Origin: Rhynchopus euleeides
Lineage: Eukaryota > Euglenozoa > Diplonemea > Diplonemida > Diplonemidae
Assembly (NCBI GenBank): GCA_963210315.1
Contig: OY723268.1
Location: forward strand, 496,001 to 560,000
Direction: 5' to 3'
DNA length: 64,000 nt
How positions within the stretch are numbered: position 1 is the stretch's first letter; the number at the start of each line of letters is the position of its first letter. The translations under genes were made by a program, and so were the position numbers. The notes below the pieces were generated by a model. The model made no database searches. It was not told where the DNA came from and worked only from the letters and a program-made list of their open reading frames with translations. Of this stretch, positions 10,404 through 21,232 are shown one piece after another.

Positions 10404-10602
10404 GAGTGACTGTAAGTGACACTAAGTGACGGTAAGTGACTGTAAGTGACGCTAAGTGACGGTAAGTGACCGGTAAGTGACACTAAGTGACACTAAGTGA
10501 CGCTAAGTGACCTTAAGTGACGCTAAGTGACGCTCTGTGACTGTAAGTGACGTGCGGTGACTGTAAGTGAAGCTAAGTGACCGTAAGTGACAGTAAGTGA
10601 CG
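10404..10602 (+). repeat. 10-bp minisatellite TAAGTGACNN, second array
   Basis: About 19 units of the same 10-bp repeat as at 4495-4623, with small length changes (one GACCGG unit, one GACGCTCTGTGAC unit). Together the two arrays bracket the 31-bp satellite palindrome and the MITE cluster. Confidence 0.9.
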
Positions 10603-10814
10603 ACAAAAAAGCGGAAAAAATGAGACAGTCACCTGACCTCAGTTGGCCTACACACCCCCCCAAAAAAATGTACCTCATCATGAGCCCCGTTTTTTTCTTG
10701 ATGATCGGGAAAACACTGCATGCCAGCAGCTGGAGGACAGTTACAAGGCTGCCACTCCCGACGCCACCCACCTGCTGGCCCCTTCAGGTCTGAAAGCCCA
10801 AAAGCTCCCGGGGA

Positions 10815-12450
10815 TTTTTGCAGTGGTGCGCACCATATTCAGCGCAGTAGGGTGATCTCTCCGATTTTCCCAAACTGCTGGTCTACTGGTTTGGGGAACG
10901 GTCGTCGGCAGACCGTTGAAATGCCCGTGTTAGCAAGGCACACTCACGTTTCAGGTAGCGTGTCGCGTGTCACGCATGTCGCGAACGCGGCAAGTGTACC
11001 TCCCAGGTAGGGAAGCCCGACCTCCTGTCCGATGTCAGTCAGGCTTCGAAGAAGCGCTTCATGGATGCGGCGCTGACCTCCTACGCTGCACTGTACCCGG
11101 AGAAGTGAGATAGATGGACGGGCACACGCTACCTGGGGGGTCTGGGGGGCGGTGCCCCCCAGCCGCCGGAGGCCACGGTCGCGAACATCTGTTCGTGTGG
11201 GCGTACAGATTCTGTGCGAGTTGGCTGCGTCCTCAGAGGCGACTGGAGTGGTTGGACCCCGACTTGATGGGATTCGAAGGACTTGAGTACGAGACGTACG
11301 CCACAGGGGGGTCTGGGGGGCGGAGCCCCCCAGCCGCCGGAGGCCACGGTAGTGAACGTCTGGCTCTCCAGTTGGCCAGCAAGGCGAACGGTACGTGGGA
11401 CAGACTTCCCTTCCATCCTTGTGCGCGCCCTGTCGACTGGGGAAAACTTAGAAAAAGTTTTTTCCTCTGCGAAACAACCTTAGAAAAAAATTCCCCTAAC
11501 AAAATTCTTAGAAAAAAACATTTTTTCCCCTTACAAAAATTCTTAGAAAATACAGCAGCAGTCTCTCGAGTCTTCCTTTCAGATGATTTTTGCATTGATC
11601 GCTTCCACCCGTGTTCACACATCCGGCATCCTATGCGAAATACCCGCTGCTCCCCGGGAGCTGTTGCGGGACCCATCTGCTCTTCCGACCCAGCGAGACT
11701 CTTGCCGTATTTTCTCTACCACACGGGGTGTGTTTTACCAAAAAAAGTTCAGAATCCTGAAAGTGGGGAACAAGCCCCCCAGTTAGGAACAGCCCTGTTT
11801 CGCAGAGGAAAAAACTTTTTCTAAGTTTTCCCCAGTCGACAGGGCGCGCACAAGGATGGAAGGGAAGTCTGTCCCACGTACCGTTCGCCTTGCTGGCCAA
11901 CTGGAGAGCCAGACGTTCACTACCGTGGCCTCCGGCGGCTGGGGGGCTCCGCCCCCCAGACCCCCCTGTGGCGTACGTCTCGTACTCAAGTCCTTCGAAT
12001 CCCATCAAGTCGGGGTCCAACCACTCCAGTCGCCTCTGAGGACGCAGCCAACTCGCACAGAATCTGTACGCCCACACGAACAGATGTTCGCTACCGTGGC
12101 CTCCGGCGGCTGGGGGGCACCGCCCCCCAGATGTAGCGTGTGCCCGTCCATCTATCTCACTTCCCCGGGTACAGTGCAGCGTAGGAGGTCAGCGCCGCAT
12201 CCATGAAGCGCTTCTTCGAAGCCTGACTGACATCGGACAGGAGGTCGGGCTTCCCCACCTGGGAGGTACACTTGCCGCGTTCGCGACATGCGTGACACGC
12301 GACACGCTACCTGAAACGTGAGTGTGCCTTGCTAACACGGGCATTTCAACGGTCTGCCGGCGATCGTTCCCCAAACCAGTAAACCAGCAGTTTTGGAAAA
12401 TCGGAGAGATCACCCTACTGCGCTGAATATGGTGCGCACCACTGAAAAAT
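10815..12450. repeat. Large imperfect palindrome, ~660-bp arms
   Basis: The left arm (10815-11476) is repeated, inverted, in the right arm (11797-12450) around a ~320-bp centre. Shared blocks include GGTGCGCACCATATTCAGCG, GCAAGGCACACTCACGTTTC, GCTTCGAAGAAGCGCTTCAT and GGGCACACGCTACNT. Each arm also carries two GC-hairpin repeats (left 11138-11191 and 11305-11358; right 11913-11970 and 12079-12130). The arms have drifted slightly: the GTCGTCGGCAGACC and GGTCTGCCGGCGATC blocks differ by single bases. No coding region is supported. It may be a foldback-type element or the product of an inverted duplication. Confidence 0.85.
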
Positions 12451-12783
12451 ACAGCAGCAGTCTCTCGAGTCTTCCTTTCAGATGATTTTTGCATTGATCG
12501 CTTCCACCAGAAAAAACACACAACAAAACCCCCCCCCCCCCCCGCGTGTCGAGTGACCTTACCTGTCTGAAGTACAGAAAATGTGTCGGGTTGGGTGGAG
12601 CATACACACACACATACACATATGTTCACACAACACAGGGCAAACCGCACAAACGTGTTCACACATCCGGCATCCTATGCGAAATACCCGCCGCTCCCCG
12701 GGAGCTGTTGCGGGAACCATCTGCTCTTCCGACCCACCGAGACTCTTGCCGTATTTTCTCTACCACACGGGGTGTGTTTTACC
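11553..12783 (+). repeat. Direct repeat of a ~200-bp block, one copy interrupted
   Basis: 11553-11749 (AATACAGCAGCAGTCTCTCG through GGGGTGTGTTTTACCAAAAA) recurs at 12449-12512 plus 12653-12783. In the second copy about 140 bp (12513-12652) is inserted, containing a C run of about 16 and a CACACACA tract. 12787-12880 then matches, inverted, 10730-10812. These blocks are pieces of the same nested repeat complex as the palindrome. Confidence 0.75.
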
Positions 12784-12872
12784 AAAAATCCCCGGGAGCT
12801 TTTGGGCTTTCAGACCTGAAGGGGCCAGCAGGTGGGTGGCGTCGGGGAGTGACAGCTTTGTAACTGTCCTCC

Positions 12873-13205
12873 AGCTGCTGGCATGTCCAGCCCTGCGAGA
12901 GTGCCAAGGTGTATTGAGTCCCTGCGGAGCACAACCCCCGATGAGAACGAGCGCCAGGTGATCCTCATTCATTTTCAGCTGTAACGCGCATGAGGGGCAC
13001 TCTCTGCCGCAAGCATCTCTGGGCATCACTCGAGAGCTGTCACATGATGACGCGGAGAGAAATCAGAGAAAAAGTCCCGCCTGACGGGCACGCGCCTGGA
13101 AACTGTGGGGGGGCGAGCAAAAAATCCCTTGTAAAAATTCTTCGAAAAAACCTGGTTCCCCGACCCAAAAAACCTGGAAAAAGGGCTCGTTCCCCGCCCA
13201 GGCCT
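12873..13205 (-). repeat. Inverted copy of the 3380-3725 segment
   Basis: It shares long blocks with 3380-3725 in reverse orientation, including the CTCGAGAGCTGTCACATGATG block, GGGCACGCGCCTGGAAACTG and GGCTCGTTCCCCGCCC. It has no gene content. Confidence 0.75.
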
Positions 13206-13361
13206 GGTGGCCACGCCATATGGAGTGAAAAATAAGTGTCACTGTTGGAGAGGGGAGGAGAGGATTTTCAAATTTGTCATGTCTAATTTTTCCAAACCCC
13301 AGGAAACTCTCGGGAAGAAAGCCCCTGGAGTGGGCGGGGGGGGGAGAGGGGGGTGCCGTGT

Positions 13362-13501
13362 AGAAAAAACCCCCTGGGGGGGTCTTCGCTGGTCGACAAA
13401 CTTCGACAAACTTCGTCAGTTTTCAGCCAATTCAACAGGAAATGCCCCAAAATGCACTGACGATCACCCTGTAGCGAAGACCCCCTGGGGGTATTTTCCT
13501 C
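13362..13501. mobile_element. Small TIR element with GGTCTTCGCT ends
   Basis: About 140 bp with ~27-bp imperfect terminal inverted repeats: GAAAAAACCCCC..GGGTCTTCGCT at the left and AGCGAAGACCCCCTGGGGGT at the right. A relative with similar ends lies at 19027-19143. Non-coding and MITE-like. Confidence 0.6.
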
Positions 13502-14450
13502 TTTCGCCACATTACTCACGGCCCTTCCGTATATATTACCGCCCCACCCCACCCCCTCCTGTCTCTGGCTATTTTGTTGTTTGGTTCTGTTTGCCGCGCC
13601 TTCCACCTCACACACATACACACAGCGAGTGGTTCACACACACACCCCCCTGCGCTGCAGAGGGTGTGAGGTGAGCTGCGCGTGTCGTGGGGTGGCCTAA
13701 CACACAGCACGACACCATCCGGTCACAAAGGGTCGTCACCACCTCCCCACCCCCATCCCCACCCCCCCCCCACCTACCACGCCTCTAAAGAGCGGGGAAA
13801 GTGTAGAAGAATCGGGGGTGGGGAGGGAGAAGGGAGAAGGCCCCTCTCTTCTGTACACCCACACAGCATCCTATCGACAGTTCGTACACAGGGCAATCCC
13901 GTTCTTCCCCTTCCCTTCCCTTCCACCCCCCCCCCCTCTCTCTCCCCATGACTTCGTTCCGAGAGTGTATACACAGCTGATACGACAGATACGAAACTGG
14001 ATAACAGGAACAGACCAAAAGAACCGGCGATACACTTTGCGTTTTTTTGGTGGGGGATGAGGGGGGGGGGGGGGGGGGTAGGGAGTGGGGTGGGGTGGCA
14101 AACTAAACAGGGGGCTGCCCTTTCTTCGCTTGTTCTGCCCAAACGTGGGTGGGTGGGTGGATGGCAAACTAAACAGCGTCGCTATATTTGCGTGTGTCAG
14201 GGCAGGGCAAGATACGGTTGATCAGAAGAGGAGGGGGCCCCCTGCGTGTGAAGCGCTTGGGCCTCACACCATAACCATCTAGGCAGGCATCAGCCACCAA
14301 CACCACCACCTCCTCCTCCTCCCCCAGGCCAATTTCTCCTTTTTTTGTCCGCAACATCATTGATACACATAAAAAGAACCTTCGCATCCCAGCATAGCCT
14401 ATAACAACAAACAGGTCCACAGCTCACCCCAGGCTCACCCCTAACCCCCA
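13502..14450. other. Gene-free low-complexity sequence
   Basis: C-rich and G-rich tracts (C run near 13927, G run near 14060) and GTGGGTGG words. Open frames are compositional only. The last ~150 bp may include the 3' untranslated region of the minus-strand gene that ends at 14451. Confidence 0.5.
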
Positions 14451-17421
14451 TCACGACAGCGGCACCAGCGCAGCGCCGTGGGATGGGGGCCACCCGGTTG
14501 CGACGGGGAATACACCCGACGCACCTCCTGAAGAGCCCATCGGAGAAATGGGGCTCGCCACACCGAGGCCATTGGAGAAGGCGCCGCGGGCTGGCTGTCC
14601 TGCCTGAGCCGCCTTCAAACCGGCCACAGCCCTGCTCGAGGTGCCGAAGAGGCTGTCGACGGAGGCGAACAGAGAGGTCGGCGTGGGCTGGGCAGCGGAG
14701 GCGCGGGGGGCCGCAGGGGAGCCCAGGAGCTGCGGCTCGCCGGACCCCAGCGGGGATGCGGGGACCGTGCTGCCCGCAGCGCTGTGGCAGATGCCGGGGT
14801 GGTGGACGGAGAACCACTTCAGCCACGCCTGGCAGTCCACCAGGCTCAGCGTCATGAAGACCTGCTTCCCAGCCGGCGTGCAGACGTAGAATGCACGGGA
14901 GAGGTCGGAGAGAGAGGACGACACGTCGAGCTCGTCCCCCACCGCGGTGATGTCCGACACCCGCACCCTCTCGGGAACCTGCAGCGAGCTGGGCACATTC
15001 GCCGTGACCAGCCACAGCACGCCCTGCCCATCCGGCGTGATGGAGATGTGCTTCTTCCGGTAGGCGTGGCTTGCGCCCGACTCCCCCGGGGCGCACGGGC
15101 GCTGCAGGAAGCACTGTATGGCGGGCGGGAGGGGCGGTGTCGATGCTGCGGTGGGGGAGCCGGCGGCCGCGGAGGCGCCCAGCCCGCCGCCGATGTAGGA
15201 TGCGGCGGGTGCGGTGGCGCGGAGCGGGTTGGTGCCGGTGGTGCTGCCGCTGCCCATCGAAGGGAGCGGGTCGGAGAGCTGTGAGGGGGAGGGGTGGTGG
15301 TTGGGAGGGGAGGGGGGGAGGGGGGGGGCAAGCGCTTTCTAAAAGCCACCTCACCATTCAGCAGCAACCGCTCTTTAGCCTGTATATTGTTTGTTGATGC
15401 GTTTGACGCTTCTACACACCAACCCTGAAATGGTAATCACACCCTGAGCCTTTGATGAAGGGTGGGGTGGGGGTGGCTGGCCAGCAACACACCTTCGAGA
15501 TGGAAGGGGGTGTGTACGTCCCATTCGGCCTGCCCAGCTGCCCACCGCCGGCACTCGGCATCCCGCCGTACGCACCCAGCAGAGGATCGGCGACGGTTGC
15601 CGACCCCGCCGCAGCAGGGTAGCCGTGCTGGTGCAGCCCACTCGCAGGGCTGTCCCGCCGCCACCAGGGCGACGCGCTGTTCGGGATGGAGGTCGCAGGG
15701 GCTGCGGGAGCAGCAGCGGCTGCCGCTGCTGGCGATGCTGCCGACAAGGCACCCCCGATGGGGATGGCGGCGGGGGGTGTCGAGGGCGGCACTGCACCGC
15801 CAGCCGCACCCGTGGCGGGTGTGGCTGGCAGCTGCGCACCCGCCCGCACCGCCGGAAGTGACATGGAGGCCAGCTCCACAGGAATGGCCTCCGGCTGGTC
15901 GCCGGGCAGCTCCCGTGTCGTGGAGTCGCGTGCGGTGCTGCTGTGCTGATCGCTGGCATTCGCTGCCGCTGCTGCGGCGGCAGCAGCGGCGGCGGCGGCG
16001 GCAGATGCCTCCTGTGCGGCACGCTCCTCGATCTTCTGCATGGTCCTGTGGTAGGGTGTGGTGTGGTGGGGCGGTGCGAGACCTGAACGGTGGTGTATGC
16101 TGTCGAAGGCGGATGTATGCACAATCGGAGAGTGTGTCGTAGGTGCCTGTCAGTGGCCTGGTGGACCGCAAAACAGATTCAGGAAAGAAGGGTGTGTGTG
16201 TGGTCCGATCGATGCGGGGCACATCGAGGGGGTCCGCTCGCCCCCACGCCCCAGCGATCCATACCCTAACAGCAGCCCCTGCGCTTCGGTGTGCTGGTCA
16301 GAAAGCTTGGTCAGCTTCTTCTCGAGAGTTGTCACCGCCTCCGTCATCTGCAGGTGTCGGTGGGATTGGAAGCCACCCCATAAGGCACCACACAGGGTGG
16401 GTGGGGAGGGGGCGGGACACAGCTCGGACCAATCGAACACACTCCCCACCCCCCCCCCCCCACCCCTGCGACCTCCAAGGTTACGATGGAAATTTTCCAG
16501 CAGGAGAGAGGCAGATCCCTCCACCACAGTACCACCTCCGGCAGAAAATGCCCCGTGTGTTGGCAGTCTGTCGCTTTTGACTTGATCGTCTCACCACCTG
16601 CCGCCTCCAAAGCAACCCACCCTTCACACACACACCCTCACCCCACCCTCCCCAAACCCCCTCCATCCCCACCCTTATCTGCCGGGCCATACATCACGCA
16701 GCTCTCCTTCAGCCCGTTTCCTGTCCTTCCCCTGTTCGTATTTGAAAGTTTCCAGATCCTCGCGGTTTCGCCGCGCCTCCTGCTGCTGCTGCTTGTCGGG
16801 CTTCGAGAGCTCCGTCCTCACCTGCTCCAGGTCATCTATGACAATCTTTGTCTTCGCACCGTGCTCCTCCAGCTGCTGCCTCTGCAGGGCGTGCGCCCTC
16901 TCGATCCCAGCCTGCCTGTTGCGGGTCACGCACAGCACCACCGCCACACACACCAGCAGCAGGGCTGCTGTGCCGGACGCAGCGATGGCTATCCAGAAGA
17001 GATCGCTCGAACTCTCATCGGAGCTCTGTGCCGGCTGCAGGGTCCCCTCAACCTGAGGGGGTTCGAAGCGCAGCGGTGTGGACGACGGGGGTGCAGGTGT
17101 GTCTGCCCCGACCAGGAGGGGGGAGTCGGTTACGGGGACAGGCTCACTCCCGTTCATATCCAGGGGGACGTCGTCAGGAAAGAGCGTTGCCGTGTTGTCA
17201 TCCGTCGAACCGTTGACCCCCGCAGGTGAGTCGGACGGCGGTGCCGGAGCCGGAGCCGGCGCTGGCGGTGTCGGTGGCGGCGGTGATGCACCCGATGCAA
17301 CGGGTATGCAGCCCAGCAGTAGCAGCACCGATGCCAGCAGGAAGGCCGAGAGGTTTGGGGTGTTGCGCCGCGTTGCGGGTGCCCCCGCCACTAGCGCCGG
17401 GCCCCCGGGACACCGGCGCAT
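14451..17421 (-). CDS. Single-pass membrane protein with coiled coil and PH-like C-terminus
   Basis: I read four exons on the minus strand: 17421-16693, 16347-16265, 16045-15493 and 15278-14451. Phases agree (0, 2, 0), giving about 730 residues; donors are GTATGG, GTATGG and GTGTGT. The start is the second in-frame ATG, because the first follows a pyrimidine-rich leader. Residues 1-45 look like a signal peptide. A Pro/Ala/Ser ectodomain has two NGS glycosylation sequons (70, 90). A membrane span lies at about 141-165, followed by basic RNR. A charged coiled coil covers about 171-275 and crosses the first splice (LRD joined to MTEAV), which supports the model. Ala-rich linkers follow, then a region at about 507-607 ending in FYVCTPAG..WLKWFSVH that resembles a PH domain. 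Function unknown; a membrane-anchored adaptor is inference. Intron 3 contains a degraded MITE. Exon 1 alone is duplicated at 46323-47051. Confidence 0.72.
15329..15472 (-). mobile_element. Degraded MITE inside intron 3
   Basis: It begins AAGCGCTTTC and keeps GACGCTTCTACACACCAACC, CACACCCTGAGCC and GATGAAGGGTGGGG of the ~187-bp MITE, in minus orientation, with the far end lost. It lies wholly within the intron 15279-15492, so the coding frame is untouched. Confidence 0.75.
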
Positions 17422-19026
17422 TGCAGCGGGAGAATGGGGATGGGAGGGGGAGGGGGTGGGGGGATCTATAGACACGCGCGGCTCCCCTTGGTGTTCTCTT
17501 CACGCTTGTCCCATGCTATGCCCTCAGAGCACGCGCTCCCTGCCCAGGGCAGCTTCCTCTGCACACCCTGTGCGTGTTGGGGCACGCTGTGTGTGCCTCT
17601 GGTCCGGGTGTGTCTGTAGCGGGGGGTGACGAGACAGGCGAACCTCCTCGTTCAAGCTCAGCCCCTGTTCGAGCCACCTGTTGGGTGCGTGGTGTGCCAT
17701 CTGTTGCAAATCCGGATCGGCGAAGGGTTGTATATGTGAGTTGTCGCGTTGATTGAGTCCGGTGCCCGAGGTTCAGAGGCACACGGGCGTGCCTCTGAAA
17801 AAAAACACCGTGAATGGCGGAGTGGTGCGACAGCGCCAACAGAGTCATACAAAAGCAGGCCAGCCATCAGCAGACGAGGCCTTGCCGTGTGTCAGCATCA
17901 GATGGCGGTGGCAAACCAACGCTGGACTGGGGGCGGGGTGTGGTGGGATTGGGGGGTATCGGGGCTGGCATCGCCTTGCTCTGCTCTTTGCGCACCCAGA
18001 ACGCCTAGCAGACGTGCCAACGGCATATTTATCTCGCCGTTGATCCGGTTGTGAGTAAGACATATAGCAAAGCGGTATGTTGGCGCTGTACCCTTACAAC
18101 GGACAACGTTCTGAATTGCTTGTTTGAAGCAGCGCACGGCAGGGACGGGGAGAGTCGGGGGATGATTGCGGTGTGACCAGCACACGCCAGCGAACCGGCG
18201 TGCCACAAACCCACCCCACCCTACCCCACCCCGCCCACCGCAGCACACTGGGCAAGCCCTAACCGATCGGTGCAAAACGCACCGATCGCTTCACATTCTC
18301 TGGATGCGATTCACTCATAACCGAGACAAGCCTCTGGGACGATATATGGTGGTTGCAACCACACCCCTGCCGGGAGAGGTACGTTTTTTGTTTGTGCCAG
18401 ACACACCTGGTGTGTGCCTGGTGGATGCGTGCAAAGGCAAGCGAGTGACAGGGACATGGGGTTCGACGCGGAGTATTTCGCTTCATATCGATCACACCCA
18501 CCCCCCCTTCATTGTGTGCACAACGGCGTCGCGTTGTGCCCACTCGCGTGCTTCTTTTTCCAGGGGCAGGCCGTGCGTTTTATTTGATGGCACGTCGCTC
18601 TGTTCTTCAGACCCGTCATGACTCATTGCAGGATTTCCTCTTCCATACGGGGGTGTGGGGGGAGGGACTGTGTGTTTTCAACAAAATAAAGGAATACCAC
18701 CAAACCTTTTCCAACCCGAAGCTTGCCCTCCTCCCCCCCGGGTAGAGACGGATGCCTCCCGTAACCAACGCAACCGGTGGGTCACGGCAGATAAGGGAAG
18801 CCAAACGACAGTTTTGGTGCACTTCGAACGCTGAACAACATAAAATATCCTCCGTTTTTTTGGCATTATCCCTTGAATGTATCCAGGCACGTAGCTTGAA
18901 ATTGGATTTTCAGATTTCTGCTGGTTCTGCTGGTCTGGGGTATTTTCCGGCGCTCCCCCCAAAATCCCGTCCTGACCGAACACCGGGTTCTCCGGGGCGC
19001 GTCCGGAGGCAGGAGTAGACAGCGCC
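17422..19026. other. No supported gene; one strong hairpin
   Basis: About 1.6 kb upstream of the membrane-protein gene. Open frames are short and featureless. A perfect 10-bp hairpin with a 5-nt loop lies at 18264-18288 (CGATCGGTGC / GCACCGATCG). A GTGTGCCTCTG / CAGAGGCACAC pair occurs at 17580-17790. The promoter of the minus-strand gene is presumably within the first few hundred bases, but I see no clear TATA element. Confidence 0.5.
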
Positions 19027-19143
19027 ACCGTGGGTCTTCGCTACGGTGCCGAAACGATGTGTTGGTGCATTTCCTATGTGTATGCATCGGGAGAAATCGC
19101 CGAACTTTGACGAAAACTTGCCGGTAGCGAAGAACCCCACAGT
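19027..19143. mobile_element. Small TIR element, GGGTCTTCGCTA family
   Basis: About 117 bp bounded by GTGGGTCTTCGCTAC and GTAGCGAAGAACCCCAC, imperfect inverted repeats like those of the 13362-13501 element. Duplicated at 48657-48773. No coding capacity. Confidence 0.6.
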
Positions 19144-19167
19144 CGCATATTGACAAGCACAGGCCAC

Positions 19168-19226
19168 AGGGGGGTCTGGGGGGCAGAGCCCCCCAGCCGC
19201 CGGAGGCCACGGTAGTGAACATCTGT
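19168..19226 (+). repeat. GC-hairpin repeat
   Basis: A single copy with the GCAGAGC loop variant. It directly follows the small TIR element. Confidence 0.85.
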
Positions 19227-19426
19227 TCCTTCCGGGCTGAACACGGTGTGGATCTCTCCGACATCAGGTCGGAACCCAGTCCTGCGCGGGAAGCAGTCAT
19301 CGGGAGCCGAAATCCTCGTGGTTCGGGCCTGCTGCAGGGTGCATCTTCGGCCTGGTGTGAGGGAAAACCCCCCCACCAAAAAAAATTCTGGGGTTTCCCG
19401 GATTTATACTTTTTTTTTTCCCCCCC

Positions 19427-21232
19427 AGACCAGGGCATTTTATAGGGGCGAAATCTACGCTCATTTGGGCTTAAATGTGAGGCGTTCCCCGATTTTTTGG
19501 CGGACCCCCTGGCAAGCGAGTCTTGTGGTGAATGGGTCACCTCCCGGTTCCTCTCTCAGGGATCCGTGCTCGGGTCCAGCCTCGGGTGCCGGAGGTTAGT
19601 CCAAAAAATGGATCTCGGGACCGATCTGCCGCAGACCCGGGCGTGCAAGGACTTGGATACAATACATGCACATGCCACAGGGGGGTCTGGGGGGCGGAGC
19701 CCCCCAGCCGCCGGAGGCCACGGTAGTGAACATCTGTTTCTTCCGGGCGTACAGATTCCGGGCTGTTCCTTCCGTGGGTACAGATTCTGCATGAGCTGGC
19801 TGCGTCCTCCAGGGGCTACACAGGGTGGGCTGCATCCCATTCCCCGATGGGACCCCAAAGGGTTTGATCCAAGACAGGTATACAGCACAGGGGGGTCTGG
19901 GGGGCGGAGCCCCCCAGACGCCGGAGGCCACGGTAGTGAGCATCTGTTCCTTGTAACCGTACGATTCTGTGAGCTGCCTGCATCCTCCCGGGGTGGTCTG
20001 TATTCCATCAATTGACCCCAAAGGGTGTTGGATATAAGACAGGCAGACGGCACAGGGGGGTCTGGGGGGCGGAGCCCCCCAGCCGCCGGAGGCCACGGTA
20101 GTGAACGTTCGTCCCTTCGCGACCTGCGTTTTCTCGGGGTTTGACAAAGAAACTGGACAGAAAAACGGTCGGGTAAGTTGCTCGCAGTCTGACCGGACAT
20201 GAGTCCACTCTCATTTGCGAGGCTACCCAGCCGCCACCAGTTTTCCACCACCACCCCGGATTTTTCCCGGAAATCTTTTTTTTTCCTTAAATGTGAGGGA
20301 TCGCCTCAGTTTAGACCCCCTATAATATGCTCTGCCCCAGACCAGGGCATTTTATAGGGGCGAAATCTACGCTCATTTGGGCTTAAATGTGAGGCGTTCC
20401 CCGATTTTTTGACGGACCCCCCGGCAAGCGAGTCTTGTACTGAATGGGTCACCTCCCGGTTCCTCTCTCAGGGATCCGTGCTCGGGTCCAGCCTCGGGTG
20501 CCGGAGGTTAGTCCAAAAAATGAATTTCGGGACCGATCGGACGCGCAAGGACTTGTATGCATACAGGCACAAGCCACGGGGGGTCTGGGGGGCGGAGCCC
20601 CCCAGCCGCCGGAGGCCACGGTAGTGAACATCTGTTCCTTGCAGGTGTACAGATTCTGCATGAGCTGGCTGCCTCCTCCTGAGGCTACTGAGGGTCTGAT
20701 GGTCTGCATTCCATTCTCTGATGTAACCTCAAAGGTTTGGGTACAAGACAGGTATACAGCACAGGGGGGTCTGGGGGGCGGAGCCCCCCAGCCGCCGGAG
20801 GCCACGGTAGTGAACGTCCGTCCCTTCGCGGCCTGCGTTTTCTCGGGGTTTGACAAAGAAACTGGACAGAAAAACGGTCGGGTAAGTTGCTCGCAGTCTG
20901 TGGGCATGAGTCCACTCTCATCTGCGAGGCTGCCCAGCCGCCACCAGTTTTCCACCCCCCGGATTTTCCCCGGAAATCTTTTTTTTTTAAGCACACTCGT
21001 GTGAGCGGAAAGCGCCCCACCACAGCTGCAACCAAACGTGCTCTATACACTAACCCCACCCTTCATCAGGCTCAGGGTGTGATCAGTTCAGGGTTTTGTG
21101 TGTAGAAGCGTCAACGCAACAAACAAAGGAAATTCATCAGAGCGGTTGTAGCTGTGAAGTGATAGGGCGCTTTTTCCCCTTAAATGTGAGGGATCGCCTC
21201 AGTTTAGACCCCCTATAATATGCTCTGCCCCA
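19427..21232 (+). repeat. Two tandem 912-bp-type units
   Basis: Unit A (19427-20338) and unit B (20339-21232) begin AGACCAGGGCATTTTATAGG and end with CTTAAATGTGAGGGATCGCC and CCCTATAATATGCTCTGCCC. A strong inverted repeat spans each junction (CCCCTATAATATGC pairing with GGCATTTTATAGGGG). Unit A has three GC-hairpin repeats (19679, 19890, 20053). Unit B has two (20578, 20762) and has gained a MITE. In the duplicate at 49057 there are three units (A, A, B). A fragment reading ACVFSGFDKETGQKNGR before GGTAAGTTG occurs in the units and looks like a captured exon end, but I cannot assign it. Confidence 0.9.
20989..21175 (+). mobile_element. ~187-bp MITE with an empty-site counterpart
   Basis: Inserted in the T run of AAATCTTTTTTTTT..CCTTAAATGTGAGGG in unit B. 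Unit A has the same sequence without the insertion at about 20262-20300, so the paired units show filled and empty sites. The extra T residues on the right suggest a T-rich target duplication whose exact length cannot be set. Confidence 0.92.

Noticed and set aside
18264..18288. Hairpin as a rho-independent terminator
   Set aside because: The host is eukaryotic, no T run follows, and no gene ends there.
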